A stretch of DNA of 63,863 nucleotides from JBHOQX01 sp042408595 (GCA_042408595.1 JBHOQX010000020.1:1-63863); one strand, 5' to 3'; shown: positions 25,812-35,318, numbered from the stretch's first letter. Translations and numbers: made by a program. The notes: a model not told the origin generated them from the letters alone.

Positions 25812-27401
25812 CTAGACGGGCTCCCGCACCCGGCTCCGCCGCTTCCAGGCGATACGCACCACGACCACCAGGCAGGCCGCGACCACCAGGCCGATGACGA
25901 TCGCCAGCACCAGGTTGCGTATCGCCTGGTCGCGCTCGGTCTGTGTCGGGCTGAAGAGCCGGTCGAGCACATTGAACGTATCGGCCAGAAACGACGAGAT
26001 CGCCATAAACAGCACCACCGCGCCGAGCCCCAGCCCCAGGCTGTTGGTGCGCTGGCCCTCCCATTGCAGTCGCATATCGCCGTAGTACGATAGAAAGAAG
26101 CTGAGCTGCTCGACGTTGGTGTTGACCAGATCGAGCGTCGGCTGGACGTCTAGCTCGCGCATCAGCACCTCGAACTTGCGCCGCACATAATCGGCGCGGA
26201 AAGCGGCGGCCGAGATCGCCATGCTGCGCTGCTCCGGCAGTCCGTCGAAGATATCGGACAGGCCGGCGGCCAGATGGTCGATCTCCGCGAGCTCGTGGGC
26301 GGTCAGGCGGCCATCGTTCACGGCGCGGGTCAGCGCCGGGATGCGGCCCAGCAGCGTGCTCGTGCGACGCTCGGCCTGCTGCACCTCGGAGCGGAAAGCG
26401 ACCAGATGCTCGACGCCGCGGATGATCCCGGCCCAGTAGTTGGTGTAGGCATGCGCATCGAGGCCCATCGGCCCGCCGACGTAGGCCATGCCGCGACCGA
26501 GCAGCGGGGAATAGATCAGCGCGCTCTCGCCGGTGAACAGGCAGAGCTCCTCCTCCCAGGTGGCGACATCGCGCGCCAGCAGCGCCCGCGCCGGCTCGGC
26601 GGCGTACTCCGGGAAGCGCCGCAGACCATCGCACTCGACGAGCGAGCCCTCCATAAAAGCAGCGATCAGTTGGGCGTAGTCGCGCTTGAGCGCAGTGGTC
26701 GGCATCAACTCGCCATCGCGCGTGATGCGACGGAACCAGTGGACGACGTAGCGATCCAGCCGCAGCGAGTGCATGGCGCGTTCGGTCGTGCGGAAGCGAA
26801 TGACCCGCTGCCCCCGCGGCAGGCGGACGACGAGCCGCCGGTCGAGCGCCTCCAGGAAGGCACGCAGGATGGTCATGCCGAGCGTCCATTGATCCTGCAT
26901 GCCGTGCCCGCCGTGCGCCGGCAGCTCCAGCATCGCCTCGGTACAGCGGATGAGCGGCTCGTCCTCGATCGGGCGGTCGAGCGTGATCACCGCCAGGCCG
27001 TGGCGCGTCAGCCGGGCGCGCACCGTCCAGCACGCCCAGCGCTCGGCGTCGCAGCCGGCGGCACGCAGCGCCTCGCGCATGCTGCTGTCCCAGGCGACGC
27101 GATAGGTCGGAAAAAAATGGTTGTAGCGCAGCCGGGAGCGGAAAATGCGCAGGTCGTAGGCATCTTGTTCGAGCCGGGCGGTTTCCGCATCCGGCAGAAA
27201 GGGCGGGCGCGGCCGCAGATCGCGCAGCGTCGCGGCAAACGGCTCGGAGCCGCGCAGATGGCGAAAGGCGTCGGCGTCGGCGTCGTCCACGAAGCTGGTG
27301 GTGTTGATCACAAGCACCAGCCGTGCCGTCCCCGTCGCCCGGAACTCGTACTCCGGCAGCAGGGCTGGCAGCGGTTCGGCGGCAGGAATGCGTGTGGTCA
27401 T
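25812..27401 (-). CDS. Unknown protein with two C-terminal membrane helices
   Basis: A 529-residue protein I cannot assign. The N-terminal about 450 residues are soluble, with many aromatic and basic residues (RRFPEYAAEPARALLARD, RLRYNHFFPTYRVAWDSSM). The C terminus has a hydrophobic helix (about 452-472), a short charged loop and a second helix (about 490-513) followed by a basic tail. This long-helix-then-two-helix layout recalls CorA-like topology, but no GMN motif is present. It sits between the DnaD/DnaI-like genes and dnaB on the same strand, which is the only clue to its role. A TATAAT lies 36 bp upstream. Confidence 0.75.
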   Translation of the reverse strand: MTTRIPAAEPLPALLPEYEFRATGTARLVLVINTTSFVDDADADAFRHLRGSEPFAATLRDLRPRPPFLPDAETARLEQDAYDLRIFRSRLRYNHFFPTYRVAWDSSMREALRAAGCDAERWACWTVRARLTRHGLAVITLDRPIEDEPLIRCTEAMLELPAHGGHGMQDQWTLGMTILRAFLEALDRRLVVRLPRGQRVIRFRTTERAMHSLRLDRYVVHWFRRITRDGELMPTTALKRDYAQLIAAFMEGSLVECDGLRRFPEYAAEPARALLARDVATWEEELCLFTGESALIYSPLLGRGMAYVGGPMGLDAHAYTNYWAGIIRGVEHLVAFRSEVQQAERRTSTLLGRIPALTRAVNDGRLTAHELAEIDHLAAGLSDIFDGLPEQRSMAISAAAFRADYVRRKFEVLMRELDVQPTLDLVNTNVEQLSFFLSYYGDMRLQWEGQRTNSLGLGLGAVVLFMAISSFLADTFNVLDRLFSPTQTERDQAIRNLVLAIVIGLVVAACLVVVVRIAWKRRSRVREPV

Positions 27402-27437
27402 TGGCGGTCCGGCTCTCCTGCATGCAGCTCCATGGGC

Positions 27438-27443
27438 ATTATA
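27438..27443 (-). promoter_or_regulatory. -10 element before the unknown membrane-protein gene
   Basis: Minus strand TATAAT (27443-27438). It could let the unknown membrane-protein gene and the downstream DnaD/DnaI-like genes be transcribed apart from dnaB. Confidence 0.5.
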
Positions 27444-27502
27444 CGACGGCCAGGGCGAAGCAGGCAGTACCGCTGTCGCCGTTCTCCATCCGCCGCCCGC
27501 CG

Positions 27503-28831
<1,329 letters not shown>

Positions 28832-28834
28832 ACG

Positions 28835-28885
28835 TTACCCACAGATGATCGGCAGTTATCGACAGCTCTCCAGAGCCTATCCACA
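28835..28885 (+). promoter_or_regulatory. Three phased DnaA-box-like 9-mers in front of dnaB
   Basis: TTACCCACA (28835-28843), TTATCGACA (28856-28864) and CTATCCACA (28877-28885) each differ from TTATNCACA at one position. They have the same orientation and start exactly 21 bp apart, two helical turns, so DnaA would bind on one DNA face. They lie 4 bp from the dnaB start codon. They could regulate dnaB or be part of an origin or DnaA-titration site. Confidence 0.6.
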
Positions 28886-28900
28886 TGCACTCTAAGACGC

Positions 28901-28937
28901 GATAATGTGCCACACCGCGGCGGCGTGACACATTATC
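28901..28937. promoter_or_regulatory. Inverted repeat between rplI and dnaB
   Basis: Arms 28901-28913 (GATAATGTGCCAC) and 28925-28937 match in 12 of 13 positions around an 11-base GC-rich loop. On the minus strand the distal arm includes a -10-like GATAAT facing dnaB. It may be an operator overlapping a dnaB promoter or an rplI terminator; no T-run follows. Confidence 0.5.
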
Positions 28938-28993
28938 ACTCAGATGTGCTATTCAATTAGCGCAGCGGCCGCCGGGCGGGCCGGGCCGGAAAC

Positions 28994-29491
28994 CTACGCG
29001 TCCTCGGGAAGGTCGGGCAATTGAATGGCACCCTCTTCGCCTTCGACGACCACGTTCACCAGCGGCTCCAGGCCGGCCATCAGGCGCACCTTGACCGGGT
29101 AGATGCCGATCCGCTTGATCGGCTCGTCCAGATCCACCTTCCGGCGGTCGATCACCTCGCCAAGCTGGGCTGAGAGCTTTTCGGCGATATCAGCGCTGGT
29201 GATCGAACCGTAGAGCCGATCCAGCTCGCCGACCCGCGCGGTGAAGCGCAATGTCTGCCCGGCGATGCGGGCCGCGAGCGCTTCGGCGTCGCGGCGGGCG
29301 GCCGCTTCACGCTTGCGCTGGCTGGCGAGCCGCTCCTCGGCCTGCTTCACCTGGCCCTTGGTCGCCAGCACCGCGTACCCTTTGGGAATAAGATAATTAC
29401 GGCCGTAGCCGCCGCTGACCTCTTTGACCTCACCGGCGCTGCCCAGCTTGTCCACATTCTGCACCAGCAGCACGTTCATTTTCGAGCCCAC
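28994..29491 (-). CDS. rplI: 50S ribosomal protein L9
   Basis: A 165-residue ribosomal protein L9 that binds 23S rRNA. Seen: N-terminal MNVLLVQNVDKLGSAGEVKE, then the basic GYGRNYLIPKGYAVLAT, a long central helix and a C-terminal domain (LYGSITSADIAEKL, RRKVDLDEPIKRIGIYPVKV). The GTG at 29491 is preferred over the ATG at 29479 because AGGAG sits 6 bases before the GTG, while the ATG has no site; the extra residues are MGSK. rplI upstream of dnaB is a common arrangement. A consensus-like promoter lies 75 bp upstream. Confidence 0.95.
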   Translation of the reverse strand: MGSKMNVLLVQNVDKLGSAGEVKEVSGGYGRNYLIPKGYAVLATKGQVKQAEERLASQRKREAAARRDAEALAARIAGQTLRFTARVGELDRLYGSITSADIAEKLSAQLGEVIDRRKVDLDEPIKRIGIYPVKVRLMAGLEPLVNVVVEGEEGAIQLPDLPEDA

Positions 29492-29564
29492 GTGTCTCTC
29501 CTCGAGGGTTGCATCGCTTCTGGCCGGCCTGGCGCCGCCGTTGCCGAAACGCCGAACGGCGGGT

Positions 29565-29594
29565 ATGATACCATAGCAGGCAGGACATCGTCAA
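29565..29594 (-). promoter_or_regulatory. Promoter of rplI (and possibly dnaB)
   Basis: Minus strand TTGACG (29594-29589), 18-bp spacer, TGG-TATCAT with the -10 at 29570-29565. The -10 is inside an 11-bp palindrome, GGTATGATACC (29562-29572). Confidence 0.6.
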
Positions 29595-29631
29595 TGCGCG
29601 GCGGGCGCAACCCGCGCCGCAAGGAGTACGT

Positions 29632-29880
29632 ATGAGGAGTCGCGAGTGGGGCTTTATCGCCGGGCTGCTGCTCGGGGCGCTCGCCGGGGCCGCGGGCGTC
29701 GCGCTGCTGACGCCGCGGGGCGTGCCCGCCGCAGCGCCGGAGCCGCCCGTCGGCGCCGGGCTCCAGCTCCCCGCGGCCGACGAGGACACCACCCGCCGGG
29801 CGCAGGCAGTCGCAGAGGCGACGCTGCAGAAGGTGCGCGGTCCGGCCCAGCAGTTGCTCAGCGGCACCGCCGCGCAATGA
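29632..29880 (+). CDS. Small single-span membrane protein, YtxH-like
   Basis: An 82-residue protein: REWGFIAGLLLGALAGAAG as an N-terminal glycine-rich membrane helix, LLTPRG at its end, a Pro-rich stretch and an amphipathic C-terminal helix (TTRRAQAVAEATLQKV). GxxxG-type helix followed by TPxSG-like residues is the YtxH/gas-vesicle-like pattern of small stress-associated proteins. AAGGAG precedes the ATG. It is the first rightward gene after the leftward replication block. No specific function can be given. Confidence 0.75.
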   Translation: MRSREWGFIAGLLLGALAGAAGVALLTPRGVPAAAPEPPVGAGLQLPAADEDTTRRAQAVAEATLQKVRGPAQQLLSGTAAQ

Positions 29881-30051
29881 GCGCACGGCGAGCGGGCGGT
29901 GGCCGATCGGCGATGGTTTTGGCCCGGGAGCCACGGAGAACGGGAGACACGGAGACCTACGCCGGCTCGGGCCCTCCCGCGCCGCGGGCGGCCGCGTACG
30001 CCCTAGGTATGGAGCATTCGTCGTCGGTTGCCATTCATCAACAGGTGACAT

Positions 30052-30765
30052 ATGCTGTATTTCGATCCACGCTATTTCTGGTTTTTCATCCCCGCCCTGC
30101 TGCTCAGCCTCTACGCCCAGTGGAAGGTCAGCTCAACCTACCAGCGCTACGCACAGGTTCCGAATGCCCGCGGGCTGACGGGCGCGGACACCGCCCGCAT
30201 CCTGATCCAGAACGAAGGGCTGGAGTATGTGCGTGCCGAGCCGGTGGCCGGCTTTCTCACCGACTACTACGACCCACGGACCAAGTCGATCCACCTGTCG
30301 CAAGCCTCCTACCAGACCCCGTCAATCGCGGCGATGGCCGTGGTCGCCCACGAGTTAGGGCACGCACAACAAGATAAGCAGGGCTACGTCTGGCTGCGCG
30401 CCCGCAGCGGGATCGCCGGCATCGCGGCGATCGGCTCGAACCTGGGTTGGATTGTGCTGTTCATCGGCATCATGCTCGGCGCGTTCGCCGGCAGCCCGGT
30501 CGGCTACAGCATCGCCTGGGTCGGCGTCCTGTTGATGAGCGCGGCGGTGGCGTTCTCGCTGATCACGCTCCCGGTCGAGTTCAACGCCAGCGCGCGTGCC
30601 CGCGAGATGCTGCAGCGCAACGGACTGGTGACGCCGCAGGAGGCACAGGGGGTCAAGGCGGTGCTGGACGCGGCCGCGCTGACGTATGTCGCCGCCGCCG
30701 CGCAGGCGGTGCTCCAGCTGCTCTATTGGATCTCGGCGCTCGCGGGCGCGAACCGCCGAAACTAG
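30052..30765 (+). CDS. YugP-type neutral zinc metallopeptidase
   Basis: A 237-residue membrane peptidase (Zn_peptidase_2 family). Seen: N-terminal helix, then ADTARILIQNEGLEYV, DYYDPRTKSIHLS, the zinc motif VVAHELGHAQQ near residue 103 (H-E-x-G-H), two membrane helices and the LPVEFNAS..A segment with the third ligand region. Substrates of the family are not established. Start ATG at 30052 without a clear ribosome-binding site. The preceding gap (29881-30051) holds GGAGACACGGAGA-like words only. It is followed at once by a 48-residue membrane protein gene. Confidence 0.92.
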   Translation: MLYFDPRYFWFFIPALLLSLYAQWKVSSTYQRYAQVPNARGLTGADTARILIQNEGLEYVRAEPVAGFLTDYYDPRTKSIHLSQASYQTPSIAAMAVVAHELGHAQQDKQGYVWLRARSGIAGIAAIGSNLGWIVLFIGIMLGAFAGSPVGYSIAWVGVLLMSAAVAFSLITLPVEFNASARAREMLQRNGLVTPQEAQGVKAVLDAAALTYVAAAAQAVLQLLYWISALAGANRRN

Positions 30766-30777
30766 CCGCCCGGTCTC

Positions 30778-30786
30778 TGGTATACT
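30778..30786 (+). promoter_or_regulatory. Extended -10 promoter of the 48-residue gene
   Basis: TGGTATACT at 30778-30786, giving a leader of about 29 nt to the ATG at 30822. Confidence 0.55.
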
Positions 30787-30821
30787 GGTGCAACGGCTAC
30801 CGGCTTACCGACAGGGGACCT

Positions 30822-30968
30822 ATGGCAAGCGATACGCACACCAACGAACTCATCCGCCGGATCATGTTCGCGGTGCTGAGCGCGATCCTCGGCTACTTGG
30901 CGACGCGCCTGGCGCTCTATATCACCAACAAGGTGCTGGGCGACCCAAGCAAGCAGCTGACCGATTAG
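30822..30968 (+). CDS. 48-residue membrane protein
   Basis: A very small frame, MASDTHTNELIRRIMFAVLS to a TAG at 30966-30968, with its own extended -10 promoter and an AGGGG ribosome-binding site 5 bases before the ATG. A single predicted helix covers residues about 13-35 (IMFAVLSAILGYLATRLALYI), flanked by Arg-Arg and a polar C terminus. I recognise no family. The promoter, ribosome-binding site and coding-like composition support a real gene. Such proteins often sit in larger complexes, but none is indicated. Confidence 0.65.
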   Translation: MASDTHTNELIRRIMFAVLSAILGYLATRLALYITNKVLGDPSKQLTD

Positions 30969-31036
30969 CTGGTCGCCTGGCGCCCCGTGCACCAGGGCGA
31001 ATGGCCGTGTGGGCGTGGCCATGCGCGCCCCGCGGC

Positions 31037-31567
31037 CTATCCGTTCCGCGGCTCCCAGACCTCTTCAAGCACGCAATCCCAGGGAAATTTGAACTCATCC
31101 GCCGCGTCGTAGACGTGCGACTGCAGGTTGACGACGATGACCTCCGGCGCGGAGAGCGCCTTCCAACCGTGCAGCACCATCGGCGGGATCTTGATCAGGC
31201 GCGGGCGCTGGCTGCCGAGAAAGATCGGGTTCACATGGCCGAATGTCGGCGAGTCCGGCCGGATGTCCGCCAGCGTGACCTGGAGCTTGCCGCGCGTGAC
31301 GGTGAACTGGTCGGTGTGGCGGTCGTGCAAGTGCCAGCACTTGACAACGCCATAGTCGGTGGCGCTCTGGTAGACGTGCTGCGGCACGACCAGATCGTGC
31401 GCCTCGACCCAGGGACGACTCCAGAGCTCGATCACATCGCCGCGGCCATCCAGATGGACGCGCAGGTCCTTCACCACCACGCCAGCGATCGTCGGCGGCT
31501 GAGAGAGCGGCTGGATGCGCCAGGGGATCCTCTTCAGCCATTCAACGGTGACATCGTGCGCGCGCAT
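31037..31567 (-). CDS. RmlC-like cupin (dTDP-4-dehydrorhamnose 3,5-epimerase family)
   Basis: A 176-residue double-stranded beta-helix protein. Seen: IAGVVVKDLRVHLDGRGDVIEL, QHVYQSATDYGVVKCWHLH, TDQFTVTRGKLQVTLADIR, then SPTFG and IPPMVLHGWKAL, the order of RmlC strands with the catalytic-type His in WHLH. RmlC epimerises the dTDP-sugar in rhamnose synthesis, but no rfbABD genes are near, so another sugar nucleotide is possible. The ATG at 31567 is preceded by AGGAG at 4 bases; an ATG at 31597 is an alternative. It has its own extended -10 promoter and is divergent from the hydrogenase-like genes. Confidence 0.85.
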   Translation of the reverse strand: MRAHDVTVEWLKRIPWRIQPLSQPPTIAGVVVKDLRVHLDGRGDVIELWSRPWVEAHDLVVPQHVYQSATDYGVVKCWHLHDRHTDQFTVTRGKLQVTLADIRPDSPTFGHVNPIFLGSQRPRLIKIPPMVLHGWKALSAPEVIVVNLQSHVYDAADEFKFPWDCVLEEVWEPRNG

Positions 31568-31733
31568 GGCGCTCCTGATCTCTGAGGTCGAGTGCATCCG
31601 GGTGCGATCCTTTTTGCTGTAAACGATACCCGCGCTGGAGTCGGCCAGGCGGCGCCCCTCACAGGTGCGGCCGACCAGCTCAGCGGCGGCTCCACGCCTC
31701 GCCGCCGGGCGCCGTGTACCGCCATCTGGCGCG

Positions 31734-31742
31734 ATTATAGCA
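31734..31742 (-). promoter_or_regulatory. Extended -10 promoter of the RmlC-like gene
   Basis: Minus strand TGCTATAAT (31742-31734); the leader is about 130-160 nt depending on the start used. Confidence 0.6.
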
Positions 31743-31801
31743 CGCCGCCCGAGCCCAGCCGATGACACAAAGAGCCGCCACGGCTGACGGTTCTGTCATT
31801 G

Positions 31802-31810
31802 TGGTATAAT
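31802..31810 (+). promoter_or_regulatory. Extended -10 promoter of the hydrogenase-like operon
   Basis: TGGTATAAT at 31802-31810, with CTGACG 15 bp upstream as a weak -35. It faces away from the RmlC-like promoter 60 bp to the left. The leader is about 25 nt. Confidence 0.6.
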
Positions 31811-31841
31811 GCGCGGCCTGTAGCGCTTTCCAGGAGGAGCC

Positions 31842-32918
31842 GTGAGCTATTCCCTGGCGCTGGGGCCCTTCGAACCGCTGCTGCTCGGCCCGCTGCGCAT
31901 CGTCCTGAAGCTCGATGGCGAACGCGTCGCCGATCTCGAATATCACGAGAGCCCCACCGAGCACGGTTACGCCGGGCGTCTCCCGCGGCTCGATCTCCCA
32001 CAGGCGCTCCAGCTCATCAGCCGGATTTGCGGCACCTGTTCCTTCGCGCACACGCTGGCGTTCTGCCAGGCGCTCGAGGAGCTTGGCGGCACGCCCGCGC
32101 CGCCGCGCGCCGCGTCGCTGCGCTGCGCCGCTGCCGAGTTGGAGCGCGCCGCCGCGCACCTTCGCGCCGCCGGGCTCGTGCTGGAGACGCTCGGAGTCGA
32201 GGGGCGCGCCCGCGCCGCCGCCAGCCTGCGCGGCGACGCAGAGCGGCTCCTGCGCAGGCTCACCGACGATCAGTTGGCAGGCGCTTTCTGCCTGCCCGGC
32301 GGGGTGCGGCGCGAGCTTGCCGCGGAGGATCGCGAGCACCTGCTCGTGGCGTTGCCCAAGCTGAACCGCGGCCTGTTCCGCCTGGCCGATCAGCTGATCG
32401 ATCACCGCGCGTTGGTTGCCCGCACCGTCGAGGTAGGCACACTCCCGCGCGCCGCCGCCGAGCAGTTCGGCGTGCGCGGGCCGCTGGCGCGAGCGTCCGG
32501 CCTCGCACGCGACGCCCGTGTGGATCAGCCCTACGCCGCCTACGCCCACCTTCCGGTAACAATCGTCACGCAGGACGGGGGGGATGTGTACGCCCGGCTG
32601 GTTGTGCTGGCGCTCGAAGCGCTGGAAAGCTGCAAACTGGCCGAAGCGGCGCTGGCCGACCTTCCGGATGGCCCGTGCCTCGGCGATTGGCCGCGCGACC
32701 TGCCGGACGGAGCGGGGCGCAGCGCCGTGGAGGGGCCGCGCGGCATGATCCGCTATGTGCTGCGCGCTGCGCACGGCCGGCTGGCGGAGGCACGGATCGA
32801 CACACCGCGCCAGATCGACCGCCTGCTGGCGCGCACGCTGCTGGTCGGCGCGCTGGTGGATGACGCCGCCGCCATTCTCGCGTCGTGCAATATCTGCACC
32901 GCATGCGCCGAGGCGTAA
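31842..32918 (+). CDS. Hydrogenase/NuoD-like large subunit of a membrane complex
   Basis: A 358-residue protein of the NuoD / group 4 [NiFe]-hydrogenase large subunit family. The N-terminal Ni site motif is intact (RICGTCSFAH near residue 61: RxCGxCxxxH). The C terminus ends in ASCNICTACAEA, where CxxC is kept but the usual DP before the first Cys is AS. So all four cysteines needed for a NiFe site are present in a changed setting. The usual HRGxE near residue 45 reads EHGYAG. The start is GTG 31842 with AGGAGG upstream. It is first in a five-gene unit with membrane subunits. No NuoB-like small subunit follows, so hydrogenase activity is not assured. Confidence 0.8.
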   Translation: MSYSLALGPFEPLLLGPLRIVLKLDGERVADLEYHESPTEHGYAGRLPRLDLPQALQLISRICGTCSFAHTLAFCQALEELGGTPAPPRAASLRCAAAELERAAAHLRAAGLVLETLGVEGRARAAASLRGDAERLLRRLTDDQLAGAFCLPGGVRRELAAEDREHLLVALPKLNRGLFRLADQLIDHRALVARTVEVGTLPRAAAEQFGVRGPLARASGLARDARVDQPYAAYAHLPVTIVTQDGGDVYARLVVLALEALESCKLAEAALADLPDGPCLGDWPRDLPDGAGRSAVEGPRGMIRYVLRAAHGRLAEARIDTPRQIDRLLARTLLVGALVDDAAAILASCNICTACAEA

Positions 32919-32964
32919 GACCGCGCCATGCCGCACGGGCCGCCCGGCGAGGACGTGGGTCGTG

Positions 32965-34605
32965 ATGCTCGCTTTCGTTTTCGTCCTCCCCATAGCCGCC
33001 GCTGTCGCCTGCCTGGCGCTCAACCGCGCGATCGCGACGCGCACCCTGGCCGCACTCGCCGCGCTGGCATACGCGCTGGCGGCGGGGCTGCTGGTTGCGG
33101 CGCGAGCCACAGATACGCTGTCGTTCACGCCGGTCATCTGGCTGTCGATCGGCGGCCAGAGGCTCGCCCTCGCCCCCGGCTTCGACGCGGCGACCTATCC
33201 ACCGGCGCTGCTGACACTCGCCGGCGGGGCCGTCGCACTCGCCGCGCTGGCAGCCGCGCTTCCGGCGGCCGTGCGGCGCTTCGGCGGGCTGGTGGCGGCG
33301 CTGGCGCTCGCGCTCCAAGCGACCCTGCTCGGTCTGGCGATCGCGGCTATGGCGGCGCTGGCCCCGATCGGCTGGTCGCTCGCCACCCTGCTCGGCAGCG
33401 CCGCCGTGCGCGCAAGCGGGGTGCATTCCCCGCCAGAGCAGCTTCCGCGTAGCATGCTGGCCGGCCTCTTCGCCGCGCTGCTGCTGTGCGGTGCTGCGCT
33501 GCTGCCGCCGGCCGCGGCGCTCGCCTGCCTTCTGCTGGCTGCCTTGCTGGCGATCGGCGCGCCGCCGTTCCACGCCGCGTTCGACGACCTGGCCGCCGCG
33601 CCAGGCGAGGTGGCCGCGCCGCTGCTGGCGCTTGGGTTGCCGCTGCTCGCCGTGACCACGCTGGCCCGCATCGGCGGCGCCGGCCTGACGCCCGCCTGGC
33701 AGCTCACGCTCGTCCTGGCCGCAATTGTGACCGTGGCAGCCTGCGCGGCGGGCGCGTTGGGCGAGCGGCGGCCGCGCAGGCTGGTCGGCTGGATGCTGAG
33801 CGCGCAGCTCGGAACAACCCTGGCGGCTACCGCAGTCGGCAGCATGGCCCTGGTGCTCCAGCTCGCGCTCGGGGCATCGCTGGCCGCACTGGCGGCGGGC
33901 CTGGCGGCGGGCCAGCTGGAGCGACACTCCGGCAGCGACGACATGGAGGCGCTCTCTGGCGCCGGACCGCTGCCGTGGAGCGGCCTGGCCTGGCTGCTCG
34001 CCACCGCTTCCGCGATCGGCGTACCGGGCATGTGGGGCTTCTGGGCGCGGGCCGATGTGTATGCCGCGCTGCAGGCGCGCATCCCGTGGGCGGTTGCGCC
34101 GCTGTTGGCCGGCAGCGCACTGCTCGGGGTTGCCGCGCTCGCGCCACTCGCCGCCTTCTGGCATGTCGGGCCTGCGCCACGCCCGGGCGCACCGCGCGTG
34201 GCGCAGGCGCTCCCGCTGGTCGCCACGCTCCCATTGGCCGCCTTCGGCATCGCGCCATGGCTGGCGGGGCTTCGGCCAGCACCGGGCATGGCCGCGCAGA
34301 TCGGCTCTGCCGCCGCCGTCCTGGTGCTGCTCGCCGCACCGCTCGCCCTGCGCCGCCTGGCGGCGCGCCGCCTGGCGGCCGACCCCGACTCAACGCTGGA
34401 TGGGGTACTGACGCCACGGGCGCTGAGCGAGAGCCTGCGCTGGCTGGCGTGGCTGGCGGATCCGGCGGCGCTGCTCACCGGGCTCATGAACGGCCTGGTG
34501 GCGCTGGCGGGTGGGCTGCGGCGGGCGCTATCGCTGCTGGAACAACGCTACTTCATCGCCGGGCTGGTGCTCGGGATGGTGATCCTTATCTTTCTGGTGA
34601 TCTGA
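32965..34605 (+). CDS. Antiporter-like (NuoL/M/N, MrpD type) membrane subunit, lysine-free
   Basis: A 546-residue, very Ala/Leu-rich membrane protein with about 14 hydrophobic segments, placed right after the large subunit. The segment IGAPPFHAAFDDLAAAPGEV resembles the PFH.WLPDA loop of antiporter-like subunits, and IGVPGMWGFWARADVY resembles the (P)PxxGF.gK stretch. I find no lysine anywhere in the sequence, although conserved membrane lysines carry protons in this family. It may therefore be a structural or ion-inactive subunit. The C terminus is extended by a charged loop and a final membrane helix. Its TGA overlaps the next ATG (TGATG). Confidence 0.7.
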   Translation: MLAFVFVLPIAAAVACLALNRAIATRTLAALAALAYALAAGLLVAARATDTLSFTPVIWLSIGGQRLALAPGFDAATYPPALLTLAGGAVALAALAAALPAAVRRFGGLVAALALALQATLLGLAIAAMAALAPIGWSLATLLGSAAVRASGVHSPPEQLPRSMLAGLFAALLLCGAALLPPAAALACLLLAALLAIGAPPFHAAFDDLAAAPGEVAAPLLALGLPLLAVTTLARIGGAGLTPAWQLTLVLAAIVTVAACAAGALGERRPRRLVGWMLSAQLGTTLAATAVGSMALVLQLALGASLAALAAGLAAGQLERHSGSDDMEALSGAGPLPWSGLAWLLATASAIGVPGMWGFWARADVYAALQARIPWAVAPLLAGSALLGVAALAPLAAFWHVGPAPRPGAPRVAQALPLVATLPLAAFGIAPWLAGLRPAPGMAAQIGSAAAVLVLLAAPLALRRLAARRLAADPDSTLDGVLTPRALSESLRWLAWLADPAALLTGLMNGLVALAGGLRRALSLLEQRYFIAGLVLGMVILIFLVI

Positions 34606-35318
34606 TGAGCCTGCAATCGATCAACTGGGCGATCGTCGGTATGAGTCTAGCTGCTGGCATGATCCTCCTGATGCGCGACTGGCGTTTGACGATCCCGGCG
34701 TTGCTGTGCAATTATGTGTTCATTGCAATTTTTCTCACGCAACAGCGCTTTATCAAGCCCGACCTGCCGCTGTTCGGCGGGGTCAGCACCACCGTGTTGG
34801 TCGTGCTGATCACCGGCTTCGCCTGTGGCGCGATGCTGCTGATCACCGCGCTCACCTTCTCGCGCGAGTACAATCTGGAAGACCTGGACGAGTTCTCGCT
34901 GGCCGAGCTGCGACGCGCCGCCCGCCGGGCGCAGCGCCAGCGCGAAGCCTTCCGCCTGTCTGATTATGTCGTGCCGTTCTGGGCGCTTGTGCTCGCCATC
35001 ATCGCCAGCATGGTGCTGCCGCGCCTGTACCCGATCAGCCGGGCCTACACGATCGATTTCGCCTGGTACTGGCTGGCCTTCACCGGCCTGTTTACGCTCG
35101 TCATCGCTGGCGATTTGCTGAAGCTCGGCCTGGGGCTCCTGCTGCTCGCCAGCAGCGTCGATCTGCTCTACACCGCCGTCGCCAGCACGGTACAGGTCTT
35201 TCCGCTGGCGCTGCTGAGTCTGACGCAGATCGTGCTGGCGCTGGCCACCGCGTATCTCAGCAGTCTGCTCTACGCCCGGCTGAAGACGCTCGATATAGCC
35301 GAGCTCTACCGGCCATGA
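34605..35318 (+). CDS. Membrane subunit with NuoK/MrpC-like C-terminal half
   Basis: A 237-residue protein with about seven hydrophobic segments. The first three are followed by a charged loop rich in Arg and Glu (LDEFSLAELRRAARRAQRQR); the remaining four include GDLLKLGLGLLLLASSVDLL, which resembles NuoK/MrpC helices. Hydrogenase-4 component E (HyfE) combines a similar layout, but I cannot match it firmly. It overlaps the upstream gene by one base and is followed after 73 bp by the second antiporter-like gene. Its role as an ion-channel-like subunit of the same complex is an inference from position and topology. Confidence 0.65.
   Translation: MSLQSINWAIVGMSLAAGMILLMRDWRLTIPALLCNYVFIAIFLTQQRFIKPDLPLFGGVSTTVLVVLITGFACGAMLLITALTFSREYNLEDLDEFSLAELRRAARRAQRQREAFRLSDYVVPFWALVLAIIASMVLPRLYPISRAYTIDFAWYWLAFTGLFTLVIAGDLLKLGLGLLLLASSVDLLYTAVASTVQVFPLALLSLTQIVLALATAYLSSLLYARLKTLDIAELYRP

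Noticed and set aside
28901..28937. Standard rho-independent terminator of rplI
   Set aside because: The hairpin has no following T-run and its arm overlaps a -10-like GATAAT, so I kept it as an inverted repeat with uncertain role.
31842..32918. NuoD of respiratory complex I
   Set aside because: The protein has RICGTCSFAH and a terminal CxxC (NICTAC) typical of hydrogenase-type subunits; complex I NuoD lacks these cysteines, and no nuoBCEFGI genes are near.
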